Part shown: piece after piece, positions 1-5,200 of the stretch
Layout of the letters: every line of letters begins with the position of its first letter
Numbering within the stretch: position 1 is the first letter of the stretch
Source of the DNA: an uncultured Butyrivibrio sp.
GTDB lineage: Bacteria; Bacillota; Clostridia; Lachnospirales; Lachnospiraceae
Direction of reading: 5' to 3'
Assembly: GCA_947169985.1 (NCBI GenBank)
Contig: CAMVRW010000184.1
Span: 1 to 5,237, forward strand
DNA length: 5,237 bases
Notes under the pieces: generated by a model
Database searches by the model: none
What the model was told of the DNA's origin: nothing
The model's input: only the letters and a program-made list of their open reading frames with translations
Program-made: the position numbers and the translations under genes

Positions 1-2183
1 TGCTTAGCCTGCTTGTCAGTCTCATGTCCAAGGAATACCTCACCGGCATTAGGAACATCAGAAAGACCAAGGATCTCAACTGGCTGTGAAGGACGAGCTT
101 CTTTGAGCTTGTTGCCCTTATCATCAACCATTGCTCTAACCTTACCTGAGCTTGCTCCAGCAGAGATGAAATCTCCAACATGAAGTGTTCCTTTCTGAAC
201 AAGAACGTTAGCAACAGGACCACGGCCCTTATCAAGTCTTGCCTCAAGAACAAGACCTCTTGCTGCTCTGTCAGGGTTAGCCTTAAGCTCAAGAATATCA
301 GCCGTAAGAATTATGGTCTCAAGAAGGTCTTCAATACCCTCTCCGGACTTAGCTGAAACAGGTACAAACTCTGTTGTTCCGCCCCAGTCTGTGGAGATAA
401 GACCATACTCTGTCATTTCCTGCTTAACTCTGTCTACGTTAGCGTTTGGCTTATCGACCTTGTTTACTGCTACGATTATCTCAACCTCAGCTGCCTTAGC
501 GTGGTTGATAGCTTCTACTGTCTGAGGCATTACACCGTCATCAGCAGCTACTACAAGAACAGCGATATCTGTTGAGTTAGCACCACGCATACGCATTGCT
601 GTGAATGCTTCGTGACCAGGAGTATCAAGGAAAGTGATCTTCTGATCATTGATGGATACTGTATAAGCACCGATCCTCTGGGTGATACCACCGGCCTCTC
701 TGTCTGTTACAGAGGTCTTACGGATAGCATCAAGAAGTGAAGTCTTACCATGGTCAACGTGACCCATTACGCAGACTACAGGAGGACGCTTTTTAAGTGT
801 CTCAGGTGCATCATCCTCTTCCTTAAGAAGTTCCTCAATAACGTCTACAGGAACTTCCTTCTCGCAAAGGATATCATACTCTGCAGCTATGTTCTCGGCA
901 TCCTCATAAGAAAGCTCAGTGTTAACTGTAGAGATCTGGCCTGCCATAAAGAGCTTCTTGATGATCACTGAAGGCTGCATCTTCATCTTCTCAGCCAGTT
1001 CCTTGATGGAAACTTTCTCAGGAATAGTAATAACCTTGATCTGCTCCTCAGGCTCCTCAACCTTCTTAACTTCAGGCTTGATGAATCTGCCGACACGTTT
1101 GCTTCTTGGCATCATCTCTTCCTGCTCAAGAGCAAAGTCCTTCTTGTTTCTCTTATCCTTCTCCTGGCTCTGACGGCGTCTTGCATCATGTCCGCCACCA
1201 TCCTGTTTCTCTGATGGTCCATCAAAGCCTCTAGATCCACCCTTTCCGGCAAATCTGTTGTCCTTACCCTGGCCAAACTTGCCCTGGCCACCGGCGTTCT
1301 GACCGCCTCTATCAGGTCTGCCATCTCTATTGTCATTTCTGCCGCCCTGGAAGTTATTTCTGTCTCCCCTTGCAGCATTTCTGTTATCTCTGTTGTCTCT
1401 GTTATCTCTTCCGTCTCTGTTATCTCTGCCTTCTCTTCCTCTGTTGTCGTTCTGAGAAGGAGCACCCTGTCTTGAAGGAGCCTGTGCAGGTGCGTTCTGA
1501 CGAACAGGTGCCTGTGCAGGTGCTGCTGGTCTGGCCTGTGTCTGCTGTTCCTGTACCGGTGTCTGTACCGGTGTCTGAACTGCCTCTTCCTTCTTAGGTG
1601 CAGGCTTTGGTGTTGTTGACTTGTTAACAGGTGTGTTATAGCTATCAAGCTGTGAAGGTGCTGTAAGAGGCTTGATAGGACGGTATGTGTTCTGAGCCTG
1701 AGCGAACTGTGGTCTTCTGTTCTGTCCCTGGTTCATTCCACCATTTCTGTTGTCACGTCTCTGGCCACCAAAGTTGCCACGGTCATTTCCGCCCTGGCTG
1801 CTTCTGTTCTGGGAATTGTTGTTATTAGTAACAACAATGATCTTCTTCTTTTTCTTAGGAGGCTCCTGTCCCTCAACAGGTCTCTTTGCAGGTGCCTGTG
1901 AAGGTGCTGCCTTATGAGCATCTGCCTTAGGTGCCTCAGCCTTAGGTGCTTCTGCCTTTGTTTCTACAGGCTTTTCAACCTTTGGCTCTGGAGCAGCTTC
2001 CTTCTTAGGCTTTTCTTCCTTGCCCTTAGAACCAAACTGCTTTCTTGCAACGTCAGCGTCTGTCTCTTCGATAGAACTGTTAGAACGTTTTGCCTCTATT
2101 CCCTTATCCTGCAAAAAAGCTATCAGCTCTTTTGATTCGCATCCCAGCTCGCTTGCAAGTTCGGATATCTTAATTTTTGCCAT
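1..2183 (-). CDS. infB: Translation initiation factor IF-2 (3' end outside window)
   Basis: GTPase that brings initiator fMet-tRNA to the 30S subunit and promotes 50S joining; cytoplasmic. 727 codons are visible and the frame is open to position 1, so the C-terminus is cut by the window edge. Residues 1–50 are a first IF2_N helical domain (begins [20 protein letters not shown]). Residues about 55–370 are a long low-complexity linker: Lys/Pro/Glu/Ala-rich, then a KKKKK patch near 110, then Asn/Gly/Arg/Gln-rich, Pro/Gln/Ala-rich and RDN-repeat segments. A second IF2_N domain follows at about 382–440. The G domain has G1 GHVDHGKT (474–481), G2 [11 protein letters not shown]3 DTPGH (520–524), G4 NKVD (574–577) and G5 SAK (610–612). 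The start of domain II ends the visible part. The ATG at 2183 has GGAGGA 7 nt upstream and lies inside the end of ylxQ, implying translational coupling. Full length is probably about 950–970 residues (inferred from offset to Bacillus IF2). Confidence 0.98.
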   Translation of the reverse strand, partial: MAKIKISELASELGCESKELIAFLQDKGIEAKRSNSSIEETDADVARKQFGSKGKEEKPKKEAAPEPKVEKPVETKAEAPKAEAPKADAHKAAPSQAPAKRPVEGQEPPKKKKKIIVVTNNNNSQNRSSQGGNDRGNFGGQRRDNRNGGMNQGQNRRPQFAQAQNTYRPIKPLTAPSQLDSYNTPVNKSTTPKPAPKKEEAVQTPVQTPVQEQQTQARPAAPAQAPVRQNAPAQAPSRQGAPSQNDNRGREGRDNRDGRDNRDNRDNRNAARGDRNNFQGGRNDNRDGRPDRGGQNAGGQGKFGQGKDNRFAGKGGSRGFDGPSEKQDGGGHDARRRQSQEKDKRNKKDFALEQEEMMPRSKRVGRFIKPEVKKVEEPEEQIKVITIPEKVSIKELAEKMKMQPSVIIKKLFMAGQISTVNTELSYEDAENIAAEYDILCEKEVPVDVIEELLKEEDDAPETLKKRPPVVCVMGHVDHGKTSLLDAIRKTSVTDREAGGITQRIGAYTVSINDQKITFLDTPGHEAFTAMRMRGANSTDIAVLVVAADDGVMPQTVEAINHAKAAEVEIIVAVNKVDKPNANVDRVKQEMTEYGLISTDWGGTTEFVPVSAKSGEGIEDLLETIILTADILELKANPDRAARGLVLEARLDKGRGPVANVLVQKGTLHVGDFISAGASSGKVRAMVDDKGNKLKEARPSQPVEILGLSDVPNAGEVFLGHETDKQAK

Positions 2184-2508
2184 TCAAATTTCCTCCGTTC
2201 TGTTGATCTTGTAAGTTCTTCCGAAGTGACTCAGACAGCCCTAAATCTGTTATTGCCAAACTAGTTCGAACATCCTTACCTATTGCGTGTCCCAAGCTCT
2301 CCTTGTCTCCAAAGTAATAGATTGGAACATTGTAATACTTACATTTATCTGTAAACTGCTTGGTGGTGTTTTCTGAAGCATCAGTGCTTACTATCACCAT
2401 CTTGGCAGTTCTCTTGCGGATCGCTTCCATGGTAGCAAACTCTCCGCTCTTTAACTTGCCGGCCCTCATACAAAGACTCAGCAAAGAATATATCTTGTTT
2501 TGATCCAA
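2170..2508 (-). CDS. ylxQ: L7Ae-family ribosomal-protein-like RNA-binding protein YlxQ
   Basis: Small L7Ae/L30e/S12e/Gadd45-fold protein of the kink-turn-binding superfamily, encoded between rnpM and infB across Firmicutes; its cellular role is not firmly established. The sequence shows the family core: [18 protein letters not shown], then [18 protein letters not shown], then [12 protein letters not shown] and [19 protein letters not shown], ending in a short polar Asn/Gly-rich tail. Start choice: no ATG is suitable. TTG at 2508 gives 112 residues, matches the usual family N-terminus (about 8–9 residues before the LLSL segment) and has AAGGAG 13 nt upstream, which is rather long spacing. TTG at 2532 would give 120 residues and overlap rnpM by 20 nt but has no good Shine-Dalgarno. 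TTG at 2520 is too close to AAGGAG. The stop overlaps infB by 14 nt. Identity is secure; the start is not. Confidence 0.93.
   Translation of the reverse strand: MDQNKIYSLLSLCMRAGKLKSGEFATMEAIRKRTAKMVIVSTDASENTTKQFTDKCKYYNVPIYYFGDKESLGHAIGKDVRTSLAITDLGLSESLRKNLQDQQNGGNLNGKN
2191..2196 (-). promoter_or_regulatory. Shine-Dalgarno of infB, inside ylxQ
   Basis: The minus strand reads GGAGGA, 7 nt before the infB ATG. It is formed by the Gly-Gly-Asn codons near the ylxQ C-terminus, so the ribosome finishing ylxQ passes over the infB initiation site. Confidence 0.85.
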
Positions 2509-2512
2509 AATA

Positions 2513-2770
2513 TCAGCCAAGCTCCTTTTCAAGTCGCGTCCGCACTTCTTCAGGGATCTGAGATTTCAGCGACCTTTCAAGTCCCTTGTTCTTAAGTGCT
2601 TTCTGGAGACACTCTGCGTTGTTACATATATATGCGCCTCTTCCGTTGGCCTTTCCTGTGGTATCAAGATAAATCTCGTCCTCAGGAGTCTTTATAACCC
2701 TGATAAGGTCTTTCTTTTCCTTCATCTGGCCACAGCCGACGCATCTCCTTGTGGGAATTTTCTTTTGCAT
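2513..2770 (-). CDS. rnpM: YlxR/RnpM family RNA-binding protein (DUF448)
   Basis: 85-residue basic protein of the YlxR family, recently named RnpM because the Bacillus subtilis homologue binds and modulates RNase P. An earlier view was a nucleoid or RNA-binding factor. Family hallmarks visible: RRCVGCGQMKEKKDLIRV at about residues 8–25, with the paired cysteines of CVGC, and GKANGRGAYICNNAECL at about 39–55, with the GRGAYIC signature. A Lys/Arg-rich C-terminal helix follows (ALKNKGLERSLKSQ). Length is typical (about 85–95). ATG at 2770 has GGAG 5 nt upstream. The gene follows nusA after 22 nt and precedes ylxQ almost without a gap, the standard Firmicutes order, so it is co-transcribed with nusA and infB. 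Confidence 0.94.
   Translation of the reverse strand: MQKKIPTRRCVGCGQMKEKKDLIRVIKTPEDEIYLDTTGKANGRGAYICNNAECLQKALKNKGLERSLKSQIPEEVRTRLEKELG
2522..2527 (-). promoter_or_regulatory. Shine-Dalgarno candidate for ylxQ
   Basis: AAGGAG on the minus strand, within the last codons of rnpM (Glu-Lys-Glu). It is the only strong ribosome-binding motif near the ylxQ start. It lies 13 nt from the TTG at 2508 and downstream of the TTG at 2532, so it argues against the longer start. Confidence 0.55.
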
Positions 2771-2792
2771 AGACTCTCCAATAAACTAAAAG

Positions 2793-3953
2793 TTACTCTT
2801 CTGTAGGCTCCTCACCCTCAACGTACTCGCCGTCCTCAGCGTACTCACCATCTTCATAATCTTCGTAATCTTCATCATCAAGATAGTCTTCCATACGGAA
2901 TCCGGGAGCATCCTTAGCGTGGGTCTCGTCCTTGATATCGATCTTGTAGCCTGTAAGTCTTGCTGCAAGTCTTGCGTTCTGACCTTCCTTACCAATAGCA
3001 AGTGAAAGCTGATAATCAGGAACTACAACCTTTGCACTCTTCTCATCAGGATCAGCAAATACTGCAACGATCTTAGCAGGTGAAAGAGCATTCTGGATAA
3101 GGTTACCAGGGTTCTCATCCCAGCTTACAACGTCGATCTTCTCGCCGCCCAGCTCGTCAACGATGAGGTTAACTCTGCTTCCGTTAACACCTACGCATGC
3201 ACCAACTGCATCTACGTTAGGATCCTTTGAGTAAACAGCGATCTTTGTTCTGCTGCCTGCCTCTCTTGCGATTGACTTGATCTCAACAGTTCCGTCCTGG
3301 ATCTCAGCAACTTCCTGCTCGAAAAGTCTCTTTACAAGATCAGGATGTGTACGGGATACAAGGATCCTTGGTCCCTTAGAACCATTCTTAACTTCAAGGA
3401 CATATACTCTAAGACGCTGTGTAGGTCTGTAAACCTCAGTCTTAACCTGCTCATTCTCATTGAGGATCGCATCTGCTCTTCCAAGGTTGATAGAGATGTT
3501 CTTTCCAATGAATCTCTGAACAACACCTGTTACGATGTCATGCTCCTTCTCGAAGTATTCATTATAAATAGCACCACGCTCTTCCTCACGGATCTTCTGA
3601 AGAATAACGTTCTTGGCATTCTGTGTAGCGATACGGCCAAACTCCTTGGAGTTAAGGGATACGCTTACGATATCGCCAACCTTTGCCTTCTTGCTGATCT
3701 TCTTTGCATCGTCGAGACAGATCTCAAGGTTTGGATCCATAACGTCATCTGCCAGCTCAACAACTTCCTTGTCTGCATAGCACTTGAAATCGCAGTTGTC
3801 TCTGTCCACTTCAACTCTGATATTCTCAGCCTTTCCAAAGTTGTTCTTGCAGGCTGTGATAAGGGAATTCTCAATTGCATCAAACAGTGAATCCTTGCTG
3901 ATGTTCTTCTCCTTCTCCAGTAGCTCAAGGGCATCCATTAATTCTTTACTCAT
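2793..3953 (-). CDS. nusA: Transcription termination/antitermination factor NusA
   Basis: RNA polymerase-associated elongation factor that promotes pausing and intrinsic termination and takes part in antitermination complexes. 386 residues from the chosen start (SKELMDALELLEKEKNIS). The N-terminal RNAP-binding domain spans about 1–125. The S1 domain spans about 137–190, beginning HDIVTGVVQRFIGKNISI. KH1 contains GVNGSRVNLIVDELGGEKID at about 255–274, and KH2 contains AIGKEGQNARLAARLTGYKI at about 319–338. An unusually acidic Asp/Glu/Tyr tail covers about 354–386. ATG at 3953 is preferred over an upstream TTG (3980) and ATG (3965): GGAG lies 6 nt upstream and the N-terminus then matches the family. 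It begins 23 nt after rimP stops. In other bacteria NusA influences expression of its own operon, which fits the terminator seen upstream of rimP (inference). Confidence 0.97.
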   Translation of the reverse strand: MSKELMDALELLEKEKNISKDSLFDAIENSLITACKNNFGKAENIRVEVDRDNCDFKCYADKEVVELADDVMDPNLEICLDDAKKISKKAKVGDIVSVSLNSKEFGRIATQNAKNVILQKIREEERGAIYNEYFEKEHDIVTGVVQRFIGKNISINLGRADAILNENEQVKTEVYRPTQRLRVYVLEVKNGSKGPRILVSRTHPDLVKRLFEQEVAEIQDGTVEIKSIAREAGSRTKIAVYSKDPNVDAVGACVGVNGSRVNLIVDELGGEKIDVVSWDENPGNLIQNALSPAKIVAVFADPDEKSAKVVVPDYQLSLAIGKEGQNARLAARLTGYKIDIKDETHAKDAPGFRMEDYLDDEDYEDYEDGEYAEDGEYVEGEEPTEE

Positions 3954-3959
3954 CGTAAT

Positions 3960-3963
3960 CTCC
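3960..3963 (-). promoter_or_regulatory. Shine-Dalgarno deciding the nusA start
   Basis: GGAG on the minus strand, 6 nt before the ATG at 3953. It sits downstream of the alternative in-frame TTG at 3980 and overlaps the codons just after the ATG at 3965, which supports the shorter 386-residue NusA. Confidence 0.8.
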
Positions 3964-3976
3964 ATTTCCGTCCGGA

Positions 3977-4438
3977 TCAAAAATCCAGAGCAAGCTTAAT
4001 AACTGATATCTCTTTTCTTATAAATTCTTCATCATTTCCATTTATAGTTACGGTAACTGTGGAGTCTGTGTAGCTCTTCAGTGTACCGGCAAACTCCTTA
4101 ACTCCATCTCTTGGTTTAAAGAGCTTTAGCTCAACGTCCTGTCCCAGGCTGTTCTCAAAGTGTCTGTCCTTCTTGAGCTGTCTTCCAAGACCCGGACTTG
4201 AAACCTCCAGGGTGTAGGCCTCCTCAATAAAGTCGTCCTCATCAAGGGCATCCGAAAGTGCATGGTTCACATCAACACAGTCGTTGATATTCACGCCGCC
4301 TTCCTTGTCAATGTAGGCCCTTAAGTACCACTCACCGGCTTCCTTGACATACTCCACATCATAAATGGATACGCCACACTTCTCGGCGATGGGCTGCAAA
4401 AGAGCTTCTGCCTTCGCTTCAATTTCGCTTTTCTTCAT
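3977..4438 (-). CDS. rimP: Ribosome maturation factor RimP
   Basis: 30S assembly factor (YlxS/YhbC family) needed for efficient maturation of the small subunit, acting in the cytoplasm near S12 and central-pseudoknot assembly. 153 residues, the normal length. The N-terminal alpha/beta domain (about 1–82) shows GVSIYDVEYVKEAGEWYLRA and the DCVDVNHALSDALDEDD segment. The signature YTLEVSSPGLGRQLKK lies at about 75–90. The C-terminal SH3-like domain follows, with GTLKSYTDSTVTVTI and a terminal RKEISVIKLALDF. ATG at 4438 has GAGG about 10 nt upstream. It is the first gene of the visible operon, 23 nt before nusA. Upstream are a hairpin-containing leader, an intrinsic terminator and a small ORF. 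No convincing promoter was found between terminator and start codon. Confidence 0.96.
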   Translation of the reverse strand: MKKSEIEAKAEALLQPIAEKCGVSIYDVEYVKEAGEWYLRAYIDKEGGVNINDCVDVNHALSDALDEDDFIEEAYTLEVSSPGLGRQLKKDRHFENSLGQDVELKLFKPRDGVKEFAGTLKSYTDSTVTVTINGNDEEFIRKEISVIKLALDF

Positions 4439-4513
4439 ATTGTATTGACCTCACTTAATAAAGGCGCCAAGAAACAATTAAAAACGTGCTTTACCGTCAT
4501 CTTGGCATAAAGA
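4439..4513 (-). promoter_or_regulatory. rimP 5' leader with 7-bp inverted repeat
   Basis: Stretch between the upstream terminator and rimP. It contains GCCAAGA (4500–4506 read on minus) and TCTTGGC (4466–4472 read on minus), a perfect 7-bp inverted repeat around a 27-nt AT-rich loop, then GGCGCC and the weak Shine-Dalgarno GAGG at 4449–4452. A TTTAAT hexamer is present in the loop but lacks a -35 at proper spacing, so I do not call a promoter. Function unknown; a leader structure is possible. Confidence 0.35.
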
Positions 4514-4538
4514 AAGTGGGCTTTTTTCGAGCCCACTT
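4505..4538 (-). terminator. Intrinsic terminator before rimP
   Basis: A perfect 9-bp stem AAGTGGGCT/AGCCCACTT (arms 4530–4538 and 4514–4522) closes a 7-nt loop, CGAAAAA on the minus strand. On that strand the stem is followed by TTTCTTTAT, a moderate U-tract. The plus-strand flank is not T-rich, so it works on the minus strand. It lies 73 nt past the stop of the small ORF and about 67 nt before the rimP start codon. It may end the small-ORF transcript or act as a leaky attenuator for the operon. Confidence 0.75.
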
Positions 4539-4610
4539 CCTAATTACACTGTGAAGATACCACATTTACGCCCTTTCGTCAAGGGTTATCCGAAGAAATC
4601 CTTACTTTTT

Positions 4611-4781
4611 CTAATGGCAAGCCGTCGAAGACAGCTCTTTTCCCTGCATTGAGCCCATTATCATGGTCCATTTCAGGAACATCTCATCTTCATTGTGCTG
4701 CCTGTTACTATTAATATAATGATTGTTCTTCTCTTCATGTTCTATATTATTGTCTTTGTATCTGTTGATCACCTTCATCAT
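4611..4781 (-). CDS. Small uncharacterised protein upstream of rimP (56 aa)
   Basis: Not recognised. An open frame of 56 codons ends in TAG at 4611–4613. The start is one of three clustered in-frame ATGs (4787, 4781, 4778). AAGGAGG at 4790–4796 is a near-perfect Shine-Dalgarno and gives 8-nt spacing to the ATG at 4781, which I chose; the ATG at 4787 (58 aa) would have only 2 nt. The first 33 residues are highly polar, rich in Asn, His, Glu and Lys (8 Asn in total). Residues 34–47 are Met-rich and moderately hydrophobic (MFLKWTMIMGSMQG), and the end is ELSSTACH. No signal peptide, clear membrane helix or metal motif. A possible promoter lies upstream and a terminator downstream, so it looks like an independent unit or an operon leader ORF. 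It could also be a chance frame; the ribosome-binding site is the main support. Confidence 0.5.
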   Translation of the reverse strand: MMKVINRYKDNNIEHEEKNNHYINSNRQHNEDEMFLKWTMIMGSMQGKELSSTACH

Positions 4782-4789
4782 AGTCATAA

Positions 4790-4796
4790 CCTCCTT
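4790..4796 (-). promoter_or_regulatory. Strong Shine-Dalgarno of the small ORF
   Basis: AAGGAGG on the minus strand, a 7-nt match to the anti-Shine-Dalgarno and the strongest ribosome-binding site in the window. It is 8 nt from the ATG at 4781. Such a site is unlikely to precede a random frame at ideal spacing, though not impossible. Confidence 0.7.
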
Positions 4797-4838
4797 CCAT
4801 GAGTAAGCTATGAATGTTCCTTTTTCTACTGTAATAAT

Positions 4839-4866
4839 ACAATAGGGTGTATCACAGATATGTCAC
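4839..4866 (-). promoter_or_regulatory. Possible sigma-A promoter for the small ORF
   Basis: Minus strand: -35 candidate GTGACA (4861–4866; 5 of 6 to TTGACA), 16-bp spacer, -10 candidate TATTGT (4839–4844; 4 of 6), with TATTAT (4834–4839) just downstream as an alternative -10. It would give a 5' leader of about 50 nt before the ATG at 4781. ATACA-N6-TGTAT (4837–4852), a 5-bp inverted repeat, overlaps the -10. Weak evidence only. Confidence 0.35.
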
Positions 4867-4920
4867 ACAGGGGGGCGTTTTGCCATAATAGGGTAAATAT
4901 GGATTCGAAATAATAAAAAA

Positions 4921-4989
4921 ATGAAAAGCACCAGCCTTCATGTTAAGATTGAGTTTGCGACAAAAATCTAAGAAGGTGGTGCTTTTCAT
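4921..4989 (-). terminator. Long hairpin with U-tract; terminator or mobile-element end
   Basis: Arms 4921–4939 and 4972–4989 pair over 18 bp with a single bulged base (13 bp ATGAAAAGCACCA/TGGTGCTTTTCAT, then 5 bp CCTTC/GAAGG). Inside, AGATT/AATCT (4946–4950 and 4965–4969) and TTTG/CAAA (4954–4957 and 4961–4964) extend the fold towards a CGA loop. On the minus strand the stem is followed directly by TTTTTTATTATTT, as in an intrinsic terminator, whereas the plus-strand side is not T-rich. No minus-strand gene is visible to its right within the window. The length of the arms also suits an IS terminal inverted-repeat pair, a MITE or a transposase leader. The structure is certain, its role is not. 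Confidence 0.55.
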
Positions 4990-5029
4990 GTATGACCTAA
5001 GAGATATCATTGATAGCAAGCTTGCATAA
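4940..5029 (+). other. Tiny ORF overlapping the long hairpin, possible gene-start remnant
   Basis: 29-codon plus-strand frame; an internal ATG at 4988 gives the 13-residue peptide MYDLRDIIDSKLA before TAA at 5027. GAAGGTGG lies at 4972–4979, about 8 nt before the ATG at 4988, so the second arm of the hairpin carries a plausible ribosome-binding site. It resembles the beginning of a longer protein cut off where the GC-rich block starts, but I recognise no family. It may simply be a chance frame. Confidence 0.15.
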
Positions 5030-5038
5030 AAAGGAAAC

Positions 5039-5200
5039 CAGAGGCTGGCGCCTCTGCCTTTGAATTAAAGGTGCAGTCAGGCACCTGGAATCAAATCCCG
5101 AAACGTATCAATAACCCCAAGGCTCTCCGAGGGCAAAGGGCGCTGCCCTTCGAACCCGCAAGGGACCAGTCCCTTGACCCGGAAACCGGGCTCTGCCCGG
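5039..5200. repeat. Array of short perfect GC-rich hairpins
   Basis: Consecutive small palindromes: CAGAGGC/GCCTCTG (5039–5056), CCTTT/AAAGG (5057–5071), AGGTGC/GCACCT (5069–5086, alternative to the previous one), AAGGGC/GCCCTT (5136–5150, 3-nt loop), AAGGGA/TCCCTT (5160–5175, 4-nt loop) and CCGGGC/GCCCGG (5186–5200, 3-nt loop). The last three repeat at 24- and 26-nt steps and are separated by similar spacers CGAACCCGC and GACCCGGAAA. No convincing ORF or RNA family was recognised, and no U-tracts follow the stems. The block is much richer in GC than the operon and than the AT-rich stretch to its left. It could be a REP-like intergenic repeat, the end of a mobile element, or a structured RNA. 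The end of the window (5201–5237) is also GC-rich with nothing recognisable. Confidence 0.6.

Noticed and set aside
313..1173. Several plus-strand frames of 70–84 codons
   Set aside because: All are antisense to the IF2 G domain or the region just before it, whose motifs prove the minus-strand frame.
1380..1450. Tandem 9-nt repeats looking like a microsatellite or CRISPR-like array
   Set aside because: Units are in-frame RDN/RDG codons of the IF2 linker; far too short and without spacers for CRISPR.
1112..1648. 178-codon minus-strand frame inside infB
   Set aside because: Out of frame with infB and lying wholly in its low-complexity linker; its Arg/Glu/Thr/His-rich product is the shifted reading of the repeats, with no ribosome-binding site or family match.
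3345..3890. 181-codon plus-strand frame opposite nusA
   Set aside because: Fully antisense to well-conserved NusA coding sequence, no Shine-Dalgarno, no recognisable domain; a shadow caused by codon bias.
4571..4585. CCCTT/AAGGG small hairpin downstream of the small ORF
   Set aside because: Only 5 bp, with no U-tract on either strand; the 4505–4538 hairpin is the better terminator.
4758..4800. Overlapping short frame starting at the ATG at 4798–4800
   Set aside because: It encodes fewer than 20 residues, lacks its own Shine-Dalgarno and uses the SD sequence as codons.
4861..4880. G-run (GGGGGG) near 4870 as a possible G-quadruplex
   Set aside because: A single G tract with no further tracts nearby; cannot form an intramolecular quadruplex.
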